Shown: one piece after another, positions 8,523 through 17,845 of the stretch
How positions within the stretch are numbered: position 1 is the stretch's first letter
Layout of the letters: each line of letters starts with the position of its first letter
Assembly (NCBI GenBank): GCA_965261955.1
Contig: CBDHEM010000071.1
Location: 62,001-126,000, forward strand
DNA length: 64,000 nucleotides
From: JABAAI01 sp965261955
GTDB lineage: Bacteria; Spirochaetota; Leptospiria; Leptospirales; Leptonemataceae
Reading direction: 5' to 3'
Notes under the pieces: model-generated
Databases searched by the model: none
What the model saw: only the letters and a program-made list of their open reading frames with translations
Told to the model about the DNA's origin: nothing
Position numbers and translations under genes: made by a program

Positions 8523-9586
8523 CGTCTATGCCTAAAATCCAGCTTGGTTCACATATCATTTTCTCTGGCTCATCAATAGATCCTTATATTATTGCTGAGA
8601 TTGGCGTAAATCATGAAGGGTCAATGGACTTAGCTAAGCGTTTGGTTGATTTGGCTAAAGAGGGAGGGGCTCACGGTGCGAAGTTTCAAAGTTATAAGGC
8701 TGAAAGGCTAACGGTAAAATTTTCACCAGCTTATTGGGATACTTCCAAAGAAAAAACACTCAGCCAATATGATTTATTTAAAAAATACGACTCCTTTGAT
8801 GCCGAACATTATCAAGAATTGGCTCTGCACTGTAAGAAAATAGGCATTGATTTTTTATCGACACCCTTTGACCTAGAAGCTATTGACTATCTTGAGTCTC
8901 TGGTACCATTTTATAAAATTGCTTCTGCGGATCTAACCTGCACACCACTTTTGCGTCGTATCGCTTCTAAGAAAAAACCAGTGTTACTTTCTACTGGTTG
9001 TGCAACACTAGTTGAAATTGAACAAGCAATTCAAACATTAAAAACAGCTAGTTGCAAAGAAATTATCTTATTACATTGTATTCTGAATTATCCTTGTGAA
9101 GATAAAAATGCAAATTTAGAGATGATCTATAGTTTGAAACGGACTTTCCCTGAATATCCGATTGGTTATTCCGATCACACCTTACCGGATCAGTCGATGT
9201 TTGTTCTTACTCAAGCAGCAACTATGGGTGCTTGCGTAATCGAAAAACATTTTACCCATGATAAGTCTCTGCTAGGCAATGATCACTATCATGCTATGGA
9301 CATCGATGATCTGAAAACTTTGGTGAAAAATGTGAAACGTTTACAATTATTAAAAGGTGCTGACCATAAAAAACCTATTGTTACTGAAATGAATAGTAGA
9401 GAGCAAGCGCGTCGTTCGATTGTTCTTGCTAATTCGTGTAAGCAAGGTTCGACTATACGAGAAAGCGATATTACTTTTAAGCGACCTGGCCATGGAATCA
9501 GTCCTTTATTTTGGGATGAGGTCATTGGTAAAAAGATACTGATTGATTTAGAAGAAGATCATATTTTGCAATGGGGTGATGTGTAA
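8519..9586 (+). CDS. NeuB-family sialic-acid-like synthase with C-terminal SAF domain
   Basis: 355 residues from the ATG at 8519, which overlaps the previous stop (ATGA). The TIM-barrel has IIAEIGVNHEGSMDLA, the lysine-containing GAKFQSYKA, PFYKIASADLTC, the conserved HCILNYPC loop, GYSDHT and IEKHFTHDK. The last 70 residues form the antifreeze-like SAF domain (RRSIVLAN through VIGKKIL). The family condenses phosphoenolpyruvate with an N-acetylhexosamine or derivative to give a nonulosonic acid such as neuraminic, legionaminic or pseudaminic acid. Which of these is made cannot be told here because no epimerase or hydrolase specific to one pathway sits beside it. Confidence 0.85.
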   Translation: MTSMPKIQLGSHIIFSGSSIDPYIIAEIGVNHEGSMDLAKRLVDLAKEGGAHGAKFQSYKAERLTVKFSPAYWDTSKEKTLSQYDLFKKYDSFDAEHYQELALHCKKIGIDFLSTPFDLEAIDYLESLVPFYKIASADLTCTPLLRRIASKKKPVLLSTGCATLVEIEQAIQTLKTASCKEIILLHCILNYPCEDKNANLEMIYSLKRTFPEYPIGYSDHTLPDQSMFVLTQAATMGACVIEKHFTHDKSLLGNDHYHAMDIDDLKTLVKNVKRLQLLKGADHKKPIVTEMNSREQARRSIVLANSCKQGSTIRESDITFKRPGHGISPLFWDEVIGKKILIDLEEDHILQWGDV

Positions 9587-9653
9587 TAATCATAACAGAT
9601 AAAATGTTACCATCTAGACAAAAATAGCCTCTCTGATCTGATCTGTTTGTCTA

Positions 9654-10189
9654 ATGGATGCATATGAAGATTATCTTATTCAGAATGGTAAGTTTCATGT
9701 ATCAAAAATCTGCCGAAGTTCCCTGGCAGCAGGATAAAATTACTGAAGCATGGCATCAGCGATTGGGATTGGATTTTTTGGAATGCACCTTTAGTGAATA
9801 CTCGAATATCAAAAGTGTGTTAGAAATTAGCTGTGGCTACGATTATTTGCTTTCTGCGATAAAAAGAAAAGGAATAAATTTTTTACGGTTGTGACATATC
9901 TGCCACAGCTATTCAGTAAGCAAAAGAGCGAAAAAAGGATTGTAGGTTTTTTGTAGATGAGATCGTTTTTTTAGCATTAGCTTTTCCTTCTGAAGAGAAG
10001 TCATTCTATGGAAAAGATATTTTGCCAAATACGGAAAGATTGCTTGAAATACTATAAAAGGAATTTAATACTTGTGCAACAGTACAGCTACAAAAACCAA
10101 AGGATCGTTACCCGCAAGATGGTCTAAATTTTTATTGGTTGGCACAAAAGGAGGTACTGACAGATTTTAACCAACTATACCACCAATAA
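9654..10189 (+). pseudogene. Decayed SAM-dependent methyltransferase
   Basis: Pieces of a small class I methyltransferase lie in several frames. The first frame opens with an ATG at 9654 (MDAYEDYLIQNGKF), a second carries VPWQQDKITEAWHQRLGLDF and the SAM-site motif VLEISCGYDYLLSAI (to a stop near 9894), and a third resumes with LALAFPSEEKSFYG and QKPKDRYPQDGLNFYW up to a TAA at 10187. At least two frameshifts are needed to join them. Position between the NeuB-like and DUF4910 genes suggests it once belonged to this sugar cassette. The methyl group it would have added is presumably missing from the present product. Confidence 0.6.
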
Positions 10190-10226
10190 TAAGATAGAGG
10201 CGAATACAACTCAAGCAAATCAATTA

Positions 10227-11522
10227 TTGGAACAGCTTTTTCCAATCTGTAGAAGTATTACTGGCAATGGTGTACGCCAAACCTTAGCTCTTCTGCGTGA
10301 GTATGTTCCGGAGTTGCAAACTCACGAATATCCTAGCGGTACTCAGGTTTTTGATTGGGTCATACCCAAAGAGTGGAATATTCACGATGCCTATATAAAA
10401 AATAAGCAAGGCCAGCGAGTAATTGATTTCCAAGAGTCAAATTTACATGTGATCAGTTACAGTGTTCCGGTCAAAGGTATCTTTCATTTTAATGATTTGA
10501 AATCTAAGTTGTATACTTTGCCTGTGCTACCACAGGCCATACCCTATCGAACAAGTTACTACAAAGAGGACTGGGGATTTTGTTTGAGCAAGCACCAGTT
10601 TGAGCAATTGGACCCTAATGCCGAATACGAGGTGTGTATTGATTCAGAATTAAAAGAGGGTTACCTTAATCTGGCTGATGGCATTTTACTAGGTAGTGAT
10701 GGTTCAGAGGAATATCTCATTTCTACTTATTGTTGTCACCCTTCTTTAGCCAATGATAATCTTTCTGGTCTGGTTTTAACTGTCTTGTTATTTAATGAGC
10801 TTAAAAAGCGCAAGCTACATCATACCTACCGCTTTGTCATTGCTCCTGAAACCATAGGCGCACTTACGTATTTAGCCCATAATCAGGAAGATATGCGTCG
10901 TATAAGCAGCGGTTTTGTAATTACTACCGTAGCTGGGCCAGGTAGGCATGGTTATAAGGAGACATTTCTTGGAGATCATAAAATCGACCGGGTGGTACGG
11001 CAAGTTTTTGCGGAGCGTGGCATAGATTATATCCATTATTCTTTTGTGCCGAATGGCAGTGATGAGCGTCAATATTCATCACCGGGCTTTCGTATTCCAG
11101 TCGGAACAATTTGTAAAGATAAATACTATGAATATGAGTATTACCATACTTCTTTAGATAATTTAAATTTTATCAAGGGAGAATATCTAATTCAAACTTT
11201 AGAGCTCTATCTGTCAGCTATCGAAAAATTAGAAATGGATCGTTTCTACCGCTCTACGCTACCAAATGGTGAATTACAGCTAGGAAAACGCGGTCTGTAT
11301 CCGCAAACAGGAGGAGCTTTGCATCAACAAGCTGCTCAGTTCGATGTTCAAAAGGAAACAAGGCCACATTCAAATCCTGTGGACGCTATTTCTTGGTTAT
11401 TATTTCTTGCGGATGGTAAACATAGTTTATTGGATATAAGTGAACGTAGTCGAATTCCCATGCAGCAATTACATGAGATGGCTATACAATTTATGGAAAA
11501 AGGGATTATAAAGTTAGTATGA
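10227..11522 (+). CDS. DUF4910 family aminopeptidase-like protein
   Basis: 431 residues from a TTG; the opening LEQLFPICRSITGNGVRQTL is the family hallmark and sets the start. The core is an M28-peptidase-like fold with CCHPSLANDNLSG at 169-181 (candidate zinc ligands H171 and D177) and APETIGALTYL with E208. A helix-turn-helix-like C-terminal segment follows from about residue 385. Members are common in polysaccharide clusters that carry a NeuB-like enzyme, but the reaction is not established; a deacylase or amidase acting on the amino sugar is a reasonable guess. The next gene overlaps the stop by four bases, so the two are translationally coupled. Confidence 0.75.
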   Translation: MEQLFPICRSITGNGVRQTLALLREYVPELQTHEYPSGTQVFDWVIPKEWNIHDAYIKNKQGQRVIDFQESNLHVISYSVPVKGIFHFNDLKSKLYTLPVLPQAIPYRTSYYKEDWGFCLSKHQFEQLDPNAEYEVCIDSELKEGYLNLADGILLGSDGSEEYLISTYCCHPSLANDNLSGLVLTVLLFNELKKRKLHHTYRFVIAPETIGALTYLAHNQEDMRRISSGFVITTVAGPGRHGYKETFLGDHKIDRVVRQVFAERGIDYIHYSFVPNGSDERQYSSPGFRIPVGTICKDKYYEYEYYHTSLDNLNFIKGEYLIQTLELYLSAIEKLEMDRFYRSTLPNGELQLGKRGLYPQTGGALHQQAAQFDVQKETRPHSNPVDAISWLLFLADGKHSLLDISERSRIPMQQLHEMAIQFMEKGIIKLV

Positions 11523-12310
11523 GAATTTTATGGATAGGAGGGGACCATAGTAGGCATTTATTTTATGCCAATACTATTCATGAATTTTTTCCTCTTTGTG
11601 GTGCAATTTTTGTAAGGAGAGAAAATATTATCCCAGCAGTACCAGATGCTATTCAAGAAATAGATAAAATAAATTATACAAGGCATTTTAAAGAGAGGGA
11701 AGAAGCAGAAAGAAAATATTATGGAATACAGAGAAACATAGATATTCCCACTCTAGAGCGGCAGTATGATAGCTTAAACTCGAACGAAAGTATTCTCTTC
11801 ATAAGAGAGTTATGCCCGGATATTGTTTTTATTTTCGGAACTGGTTTGGTTAAAGAGCCACTAAGTTCAATTTTACCGAGAAATACTATTAACTTACATT
11901 TAGGTTTATCGCCAAGGTATAGGGGGTCAGCTACTCTTTTTTGGCCATTTTATTTTATGGAACCATTTTATTCTGGAGTTACATTCCATTACATTATTTC
12001 AGAGCCTGATGCTGGTGATATAATACACCAAGCTGTGCCTGAACTCACAGAAAATGATGGAATACATGATGTCGCATGTAAAGCTGTTATACAGGCTTCC
12101 CAAGAAGTCCTAAAGCTATTGGAGTTAATTGAAAATGGTAAGGATTGGAAACGTTATAAGCAAACTGCGACTGGAAAAAATTTCTTGACTAAAGATTTTG
12201 AGCCTCATCACTTACGTATAATATATAATGTATTTAATAATGACCTGATTAAGCAATGCTTGCAAGGTAAGCTCAAGTATAATAAGCCTAGGCTTATTCA
12301 GCAGTTTTAA
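11519..12310 (+). CDS. Formyltransferase-family protein (sugar N-formyltransferase candidate)
   Basis: 263 residues with the N10-formyltetrahydrofolate transferase fold. The active-site triad is readable: N125 and H127 in INLHLGLSPRYRGS and D164 in SEPDAGD, with spacing close to that of ArnA and Fmt. It lacks the C-terminal tRNA-binding domain of Fmt, and its genomic position after an aminotransferase and a DUF4910 gene argues for formylation of an amino sugar. If the upstream aminotransferase makes an 8-amino sugar acid, this would give an N-formyl derivative. The start overlaps the previous stop (ATGA). The first IS element begins about ten bases after its stop. Confidence 0.75.
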   Translation: MRILWIGGDHSRHLFYANTIHEFFPLCGAIFVRRENIIPAVPDAIQEIDKINYTRHFKEREEAERKYYGIQRNIDIPTLERQYDSLNSNESILFIRELCPDIVFIFGTGLVKEPLSSILPRNTINLHLGLSPRYRGSATLFWPFYFMEPFYSGVTFHYIISEPDAGDIIHQAVPELTENDGIHDVACKAVIQASQEVLKLLELIENGKDWKRYKQTATGKNFLTKDFEPHHLRIIYNVFNNDLIKQCLQGKLKYNKPRLIQQF

Positions 12311-12321
12311 AAAAATCTTTG

Positions 12322-13877
12322 TATATAGTCAGCCTTGAAAAACCAGAATACTATGGATATTTCGCATTTATAAGCTATTCTGAAGTAAAAAGTAGTACCC
12401 ATAATCGCAAGGTTTTGCGAAAAGGTGTTCAAAAGCTTGTGTTTTTCAAGCATTATTTTTCAGAGCTTCCCTATGTTAGCTCAAAAAAAAAAATGATTAT
12501 CAAAGAGACTTGTTTAAGACGAATTTGGAAGGTATGCTATGCTCAATCATAATGAGCCCTTATTTCGTTTAGCTCAGAAAATAGATTGGGAAAAGTTTGA
12601 TACTGAATTTGGTAAACTCTATTGTCCTGACAACGGCCGCCCAGCCAAGTCAACCCGCTTGATGGTAGGACTGCATTACTTAAAAGCCACATTTAATGAA
12701 AGTGTTTTAGATAAATGGGTTCAAAATGTCTATTGGCAACACTTTTGCGGATGCCAAGAATTTCAGCAGGAAGCTCCTTGTGATCATAGCACATTAAGCA
12801 GATGGCGTAAGCGTATAAAATCTAAAGGGAGGGATAGAAAAGCTTTTGGAAGAAACAATTCGTTGTGCTCTTTCTAATAAATTACTGCGCAGACATCATG
12901 TCCAAAAAGTAAATGTAGATACAACAGTTCAGGAGAAGGCCATTACATATCCAACAGATGGTAAGATGGTAAACTATATTTTAAAGCTTTACAATATTTG
13001 TCAGAACTGGCTAAGAGAAATAATATTCGTCTTCGCCAAAGTTATTCTCGTTTGTCTAAAAGCTCATTATGAATGCAGAACCGATACTTTAGAGGACGTA
13101 AATACAGACTTGCAAGGTGTGAGCAAAAGAGCTTAAAAACCTATTTTGGCCGTGTTTTACGGGATGTAGAGCGTAAATTGCATTCTATGGATTTATATAA
13201 AAATTATGAATCTTCTTTGTGTCTTCTTCACCGTCTTTACGATCAAACCAAGGATAGCAAAAATAAAGTTTATAGTTTACATGCGCCGGAAGTAGAATGT
13301 ATCTCTAAAGGGAAAACGCATAAGAAGTATGAATTTGGATGTAAGGTGAGTTATGGGACAAGTAGTCAAGGTAATTTTGTTTTAGGTGCGATGGCAAAAC
13401 ACGGTAATCCTTTTGATGGGCATATATTACCATTGGATCGGCCATACGGATCGCCTATAGAACAGGTAGAAAGGTTTTTACCCAATTCATTAAGCGTAAA
13501 AGAAGTTTTTGTGGATAGAGGTTATAGAGGAGCGAAAGTTAAAGATGGGATAACCGTTCACATTGTTGGCGCAAAGAGGAAGAAAAAAATGAAACGTAGT
13601 TTACGCAAGTGGATGAAAAGAAGAGCCGCTATTGAACCCATCATTGGTCACATGAAGAATGTATGATTGAGGTGTACGACGAAATCACCTCTTAACGCAA
13701 GAAGGTGATAAGATGTATACGGTTTTACTAGGTGCTGGCTTTAATATGAGAAAATTGCTAAAATCTTTTTCTTGGCTTAAATTTATTCCGCAATATCTGA
13801 CTGATTTTTCCTTAAAAAAGGAAATATGGGTTATGGCATTTTCTTAATATAGTGCCTTTTTCAAGGCTGACTATATA
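12322..13877 (+). mobile_element. IS5-like insertion sequence, copy 1 (about 1556 bp)
   Basis: The ends are inverted: the left begins TATATAG then TCAGCCTTGAAAAA, and the right is its exact complement ending at 13877. The same element recurs at 25173-26731 in the same orientation. A target-site duplication of TA or TATA may be included in the AT-rich tips, so the exact boundary is uncertain by a few bases. Relative to copy 2 it has one extra A in a poly-A run near 12483, a 5-bp duplication (ATGCT) near 12538 and a 9-bp deletion near 12702; these three differences account exactly for the length difference of 3 bp. Confidence 0.85.
12473..13847 (+). pseudogene. IS5-family transposase, inactivated (copy 1)
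   Basis: The DUF772 N-terminal domain is readable (LNHNEPLFRLAQKIDW, CPDNGRPA, VGLHYLK, DHSTLSRWRKR) and later frames hold VQKVNVDTTVQEKAITYPTD and the DDE catalytic part (VFVDRGYRG, RRAAIEPIIGHMKN). The protein is split: a frameshift at the poly-A run after the ATG at 12473, another after about 12830, another after 12960, an in-frame TGA at about 13070 and a final frameshift near 13665. Only the first of these is absent from copy 2. It cannot make a full transposase. A functional relative elsewhere in the genome could still mobilise it through its intact ends. Confidence 0.8.
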
Positions 13878-13888
13878 ACATTCTCATA

Positions 13889-15871
13889 ATGAAAGAGCTC
13901 GTATTAACTGGCCTATATGAACTGTGGCCTAAGCCTGATAAGGAAAAAGATGCCCTTTATCTTGGTCCATGGTGCTTTGCTGGTAATCATAAAGATTTTG
14001 TAGCAGATCCACAAGAATTTTCTGTACTTTCTCATCCTTGGAAAGATGAAAAAGACCTTGCAAAGGCCCAGGCTTATCTTGATGATTTGATTGAGCGTTT
14101 ATTACCTTGTATTGCAGATGAAATGAATGCTGCTTTTTCGCTTGATTTTTCAAAACGATTTTGGTCGATTGTATATATTTCTTGGCTATTGCATTGGTTA
14201 ACTCATATCTATGAGCGTTATATTACTTTAAAACATAGTATTGAATTATACCAAGCCCCTTTGCGAGTGAGAGTGGCACCTGATCTTATAGATTCTATAC
14301 GAAGTGTAATAGATTTTTTACATATTCAAAGTACTCATGAGTACAATCTAATGTTGTATTCAGACGTTTTATTGCAGATGAAAGAAAAAGGGGCTACTTG
14401 TTTTGAGCTTGAGTTCGTTTCTATACCTAAGATAAAGTGTGATAAGAATGTTCCCCATACGCGAGATGCGATACATCTTTGGAATTTAGTCTTTCAATGT
14501 TCTCATCCAGACTTAGTTATGAGTAAGAATAAGAACATGTTTAAGGTGTTTTTAAATTACTTTGGGAAAAAACGTAGCATATGGAAACTACCGTTAAAGG
14601 GTACTGTTTATCTCTTTGGTTATGTGCGTAAAAATATTTTTCAGTACATTTTTAAATGCAAGTTTCTATGTAAGCTACATAGCATGAAAAAAACTATTTT
14701 TCTTATGGAAGGATATGGAATAAATACAGTGGATGTAAGTGATCTTAGATGTTTGAGTGCTAACCAATTTGATCAGATATTGGGAAGTTTGCCTAAGAAA
14801 GAGTATGTAGGTAGGCGTGAAAAATTATTGGATACTTTCAAACCACTAAATGAATTTGAAAATATTGTTAAAGCTGTTTTCACTAAATATATACCCAATG
14901 ATTTGTTATGCTATACTCAAATCCCACACTGGATGGTGAATAGGAAAATTTGGATAGGTAATGACATATGGTATGATCCCCTTAGGAAGATGGCCATTGC
15001 ACACATTATAGAACATGGTGGTAAATGGCTTAGTAGGCAACATGGAGGGATTTATGGTGACGCCAAGGTCTTTCCTATAGGTCTCATCGAATATAAATAT
15101 AGCGACGGCTTTATTTCTTGGGGCTGGGATTATGCCCAAAATTATCCAATTTCTATTCATGCTTTGTCTTCCCCGCAATTATCTAGGCTAAAAAAAACGG
15201 AGCGAGGGCAAACTGCAAACTTATATTTGGTTAGTACGGGGCAGCCAGTATATTGCTATCGATACCACTCTTCTTTACAGCCTTGGTTTTTAGGTAAATA
15301 TACAGACGACAAAATAAATTTTCTTGCGAACTTAGACTACTATATAACAAGAAAAACTAAATATCGTCCGTATCATGTTGAATATGGAATGAATGACGTA
15401 AAAAATGTATTAAATTATGTACAGTCTTCCGCTATAGTTTGGGATAGACAAGAGCATGACGAAAGCTTAGCTAACTCACGACTGGTTGTAATTGACCATT
15501 GTGCCACTTCTTATTTGGAAGTTCTTTCTATGAATGTGCCGACAGTATTATTCTGGGATCCTAAAATTTTTGTGGTATGTAAAGAAGCACAACCGTATTT
15601 TGATGCTTTACGTGGAGTGGGGATATTGCATGATACACCTTTGGAGGCAGCTCAGCATATTAATACAATTTGGAATCATGTGGAAGAATGGTGGAAGCAG
15701 GAAGATCTGCAAGCGGTCCGTGCTGACTTTTGTTATACCTATGCAAGGACTTCGAAAAACTGGCAAAAAGAGTGGAGGACTTTCCTGAAAAAACTAAAGC
15801 ATGAGAATTACTTGCAACTTTTAGACTTGAAAAAGTCGGACAAAAAACAATGTACAAAAAATACTTTTTAA
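13889..15871 (+). CDS. LIC12162-family putative transferase (TIGR04331-like)
   Basis: 660 residues. The opening MKELVLTGLYELWPK and later QHGGIYGDAKVFP and LVVIDHCATSYLEVL fit the LIC12162 family, named after a Leptospira protein and found in surface-polysaccharide loci. The C-terminal half looks like a GT-B nucleotide-sugar or CMP-sugar binding domain: near residues 535-565 a DHxxTSYLE helix precedes NVPTVLFWDP, as in capsule transferases. The biochemical function is not established; an acidic-sugar transferase is plausible given the CMP-sugar enzymes on both sides. It begins 12 bases after the end of the IS element and is intact, so it may rely on a promoter within or next to the IS. Confidence 0.75.
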   Translation: MKELVLTGLYELWPKPDKEKDALYLGPWCFAGNHKDFVADPQEFSVLSHPWKDEKDLAKAQAYLDDLIERLLPCIADEMNAAFSLDFSKRFWSIVYISWLLHWLTHIYERYITLKHSIELYQAPLRVRVAPDLIDSIRSVIDFLHIQSTHEYNLMLYSDVLLQMKEKGATCFELEFVSIPKIKCDKNVPHTRDAIHLWNLVFQCSHPDLVMSKNKNMFKVFLNYFGKKRSIWKLPLKGTVYLFGYVRKNIFQYIFKCKFLCKLHSMKKTIFLMEGYGINTVDVSDLRCLSANQFDQILGSLPKKEYVGRREKLLDTFKPLNEFENIVKAVFTKYIPNDLLCYTQIPHWMVNRKIWIGNDIWYDPLRKMAIAHIIEHGGKWLSRQHGGIYGDAKVFPIGLIEYKYSDGFISWGWDYAQNYPISIHALSSPQLSRLKKTERGQTANLYLVSTGQPVYCYRYHSSLQPWFLGKYTDDKINFLANLDYYITRKTKYRPYHVEYGMNDVKNVLNYVQSSAIVWDRQEHDESLANSRLVVIDHCATSYLEVLSMNVPTVLFWDPKIFVVCKEAQPYFDALRGVGILHDTPLEAAQHINTIWNHVEEWWKQEDLQAVRADFCYTYARTSKNWQKEWRTFLKKLKHENYLQLLDLKKSDKKQCTKNTF

Positions 15872-15922
15872 ACTTTATATGAAATTATGACAGTGGTAAA
15901 GTAGTAGATACAAAATTGATTG

Positions 15923-16654
15923 ATGTTACTTCTTTCCTATCCATTAAGTGAAGATACCCCTTTTTATGGTAACAGCCAAATTGTTTCCATAAAACAGTCA
16001 CGTAGTATAGTTGCCGGTGACAGTGCCAATACCCTTGACATGCATTTTTCGAATCACAGTGGTACTCATATTGACGCTCCCTATCATTTTGATGATACGG
16101 GGAAAAGAGTGACAGACTATGAACCCAGTTTTTGGTTTTGTCGAAAAGTAGTCTCCATTGAGAGCTCGAAGATATCTGCACCCAAAACACAATTGGGAAT
16201 ATCTCAGTTTGAAGAGGCTTGGAAGAATTCTAAATTGAGTAGTACTAATGAAAAATTCCATGCTTCACGTGATTCTTCCAGAGTAGAAGTTTTACTTTGG
16301 AAGACTGGGTGGTGTAACAAGAGAATGGCACAAGTAGATTCAGAAAAAACAGCGTATAGTATGACTGGTCCTAGCATATCTGCCCAGTTAGCTAATTATT
16401 TACGAGAGACTTTCCCAAGTTTACGTTTTTTTGGCTTTGATTTGATTTCCCTTTCCAGCTTTGCTGATAGGGAGGAGGGGCGTCGCTCCCATCGTGCTTT
16501 TTTATGTGATCAACGTCCTATTTTACCCATAGAGGACATGGATTTGCGTTATTTGCCTGTGGGCTTATCGGCTCTAAAGAATTTACTGATATCACCTTTG
16601 TTTATTGACAGTGCGGATGGGGCACCGGTGACTGCATGGGGAAATTTAATTTGA
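15923..16654 (+). CDS. Cyclase-family protein (kynurenine-formamidase-like hydrolase), N-terminus probably frameshifted
   Basis: 243 residues from the ATG at 15923. The metal-binding signature HSGTHIDAPYH at 46-56 (H46, H50, D52, H56) defines the cyclase/KynB family of metal-dependent hydrolases. The usual family N-terminus reads (K/R)xIDLTxPLSEDTPxY. Here SYPLSEDTPFY is in frame, but KLIDVTS lies immediately upstream in another frame (15914-15934), so one indel seems to have split the start. The remaining protein may still fold from the ATG. In this locus it could be an amidase or formamidase acting on an N-acyl sugar; that is inference from context only. Confidence 0.65.
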   Translation: MLLLSYPLSEDTPFYGNSQIVSIKQSRSIVAGDSANTLDMHFSNHSGTHIDAPYHFDDTGKRVTDYEPSFWFCRKVVSIESSKISAPKTQLGISQFEEAWKNSKLSSTNEKFHASRDSSRVEVLLWKTGWCNKRMAQVDSEKTAYSMTGPSISAQLANYLRETFPSLRFFGFDLISLSSFADREEGRRSHRAFLCDQRPILPIEDMDLRYLPVGLSALKNLLISPLFIDSADGAPVTAWGNLI

Positions 16655-16752
16655 AATATACTTTTGATAATGAATCACGTATTCCAATTCTTTTGTGAAT
16701 TCAGAGTAGTTACAAGATGTACTGAGCTAGACTTTCTCTATTGTTAGGAAAA

Positions 16753-17643
16753 ATGAAGTTAAAATTATACACTGCCTTTACATATTGCTTAAAGTTTCTA
16801 CTAATAAAGAGCAGGACAGTAAGTCGTTATCTCTATTCTGTTTCTAAGTTAGATACGTTTGTTCAGATAAATTCTAATCTGCTTTTTGAGCCATTACTAA
16901 GAGAAAAAGAAATATCAATTAAAAATCAGAGTGTGCATTTATATTATTCACATACGAATGACATATCTAAGTGGCGTTATGATACCTTGTATACTAAAGA
17001 ACCAGAAACACTGGAATGGATAGATACGCATGTAAATGAAAAGGATGTTTTTTGGGATATTGGAGCTAATGTAGGTATTTATTCTATATACGCTGCTCTG
17101 TCTAGAAAGGCTAAGGTCTATGCTTTTGAACCTTCGTTTGTAAATTATTACTATTTAAGTGCAAATATAGTTAGAAATAATTTAGGTAAGAAAATAGCCG
17201 CTTTTCCTATTGCTCTCTGTGAGGATACGAATATCTCCGCTTTTAATATGCATTCTCTTAGGACTGGCCATGCTTTGGCTCATTTTGGGGATGAAATAGA
17301 TAAGATGCCATTTTATGGACAAGAAGAAGTTCATTTTAGACAAGCTGTAATGGGTTTTAATGCGGATACGTTTATAAAAGTTTTTCCAGATACAATGCCT
17401 ACTCATATCAAAATAGATGTGGATGGGATTGAGCCTGAAATTATTAAGGGGATGCCTAAAACATTGCAAAATCCAGAATTAAAGTGCATACAAGTAGAGA
17501 TAGACGAAAAAGAAGACAGTACCCTTCAATATATTACTTCGATATTGAGCGATAATCAATTTCGACTCCTCTCAAAAAAGCATGCGCAGATGTTCGATCA
17601 TTCAAAATATAGTTCTGTTTATAATTATTTATTTATAAGATAA
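16753..17643 (+). CDS. FkbM-family SAM-dependent methyltransferase
   Basis: About 296 residues from the ATG at 16753 (an upstream TTG at 16741 is possible). The SAM-binding motif FWDIGANVGIYSIYAA is near residues 100-115, followed by AFEPSFVNYYYL and the FkbM-specific HIKIDVDGIEPEIIKG near 215-230. FkbM members O-methylate sugars and polyketides; in O-antigen loci they usually methylate a terminal or modified sugar. Neighbours are the cyclase-family protein and, after about 200 bp without a gene, the HAD-led cassette. It could supply a terminal methyl cap, but no kinase domain or Wzt cap-binding domain is seen to support that. Confidence 0.75.
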   Translation: MKLKLYTAFTYCLKFLLIKSRTVSRYLYSVSKLDTFVQINSNLLFEPLLREKEISIKNQSVHLYYSHTNDISKWRYDTLYTKEPETLEWIDTHVNEKDVFWDIGANVGIYSIYAALSRKAKVYAFEPSFVNYYYLSANIVRNNLGKKIAAFPIALCEDTNISAFNMHSLRTGHALAHFGDEIDKMPFYGQEEVHFRQAVMGFNADTFIKVFPDTMPTHIKIDVDGIEPEIIKGMPKTLQNPELKCIQVEIDEKEDSTLQYITSILSDNQFRLLSKKHAQMFDHSKYSSVYNYLFIR

Positions 17644-17845
17644 TATTTTTCATGAAATAGCTAAGAAGTATTCCACACTTCTCCCAGTTTTCTCATTGCG
17701 GAGTTCTGATGGAATCTGTACTTTGGTTTCCTTCCCTTCCCTTCCGTGGAGTAAACCAGAAACATTCTGGGCTCCTCGCAGCTTCGTAGCTTGTGTCGAC
17801 AATCTGCTTCTTGTCACAAGGCCTTGAGTTGTTCCACGTAAAGCG

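Noticed and set aside
12830..13136. A programmed -1 frameshift in the IS transposase, as used by some insertion sequences
   Set aside because: The needed shift after KSKG is +1 or -2, no slippery heptamer is evident there, and three further breaks including an in-frame stop exist in the same gene. Decay is simpler.
17693..17845. A small gene on the minus strand between the FkbM and HAD genes (60 codons)
   Set aside because: The frame has no recognisable protein features and overlaps the likely leader of the HAD gene.
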